Shown: positions 6,253 to 6,261 of the stretch, piece after piece
Position numbering within the stretch: the first letter of the stretch is position 1
Layout: each line of letters starts with the position of its first letter
Assembly (NCBI GenBank): GCA_027036655.1
Contig: JALWEC010000530.1
Span: 1 to 6,261 of the forward strand
Direction of reading: 5' to 3'
Source: Melioribacteraceae bacterium
GTDB taxonomy: Bacteria > Bacteroidota > Ignavibacteria > Ignavibacteriales > Melioribacteraceae
DNA length: 6,261 bases
Notes under the pieces: generated by a model
The model's input: only the letters and a program-made list of their open reading frames with translations
Databases searched by the model: none
Told to the model about the DNA's origin: nothing
Position numbers and translations under genes: made by a program

Positions 6253-6261
6253 CGTAATTAA

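Noticed and set aside
1..6261. CRISPR array, tRNA, rRNA, transposase or defence system
   Set aside because: There are no regularly spaced direct DNA repeats, no tRNA-like fold was noticed in the non-coding stretches, and both genes have clear unrelated roles.

Overview
The window holds two genes on the + strand and looks like ordinary chromosome of a Bacteroidota/Chlorobi-group bacterium. Ignavibacteria or a close relative is the best guess. The main reason is the C-terminal tail of the first protein (YDLAQNYPNPFNPST, then VFDLLGREV, then SGIYFYAI). This is the type A sorting domain of the type IX secretion system (T9SS), in the wording typical of that group. The second gene is a glucose-6-phosphate isomerase of the kind usually seen as the second half of transaldolase/isomerase fusions. 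This assignment is from family resemblance only; there is no rRNA or marker gene to confirm it.

Layout. Bases 1-4227 are the 3' part of a very large gene for a secreted, modular surface protein; the frame is open at base 1 and the true start lies upstream. The visible 1408 residues follow a regular plan. Immunoglobulin-like 'choice-of-anchor D' domains alternate with three long units. In each unit a split Ig/BACON-like scaffold carries a different guest domain at the same site: a jelly-roll, then a beta-propeller, then a class I glutamine-amidotransferase-like fold. Each guest follows a basic linker of 42-53 residues and is followed at once by a WL(S/V)(V/I)(N/D)P motif. The protein ends with the T9SS sorting domain. 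Bases 4228-4336 hold a strong intrinsic terminator, a possible promoter element and a Shine-Dalgarno site. Bases 4337-6043 encode the isomerase (pgi). Bases 6044-6261 are non-coding. They hold a pair of near-palindromic hairpins in inverted orientation, the second ending in a T tract, and a terminator readable on both strands at the window edge.

The two genes are probably separate transcription units, since a terminator lies between them, and nothing ties their functions together: one is an exported surface or matrix protein, the other a cytoplasmic enzyme of central sugar metabolism. I see no clearly new defence, mobile or RNA system. The points most worth a second look are the guest-in-scaffold architecture with its charged linkers, the free-standing isomerase half, and the inverted hairpin pair downstream of pgi.
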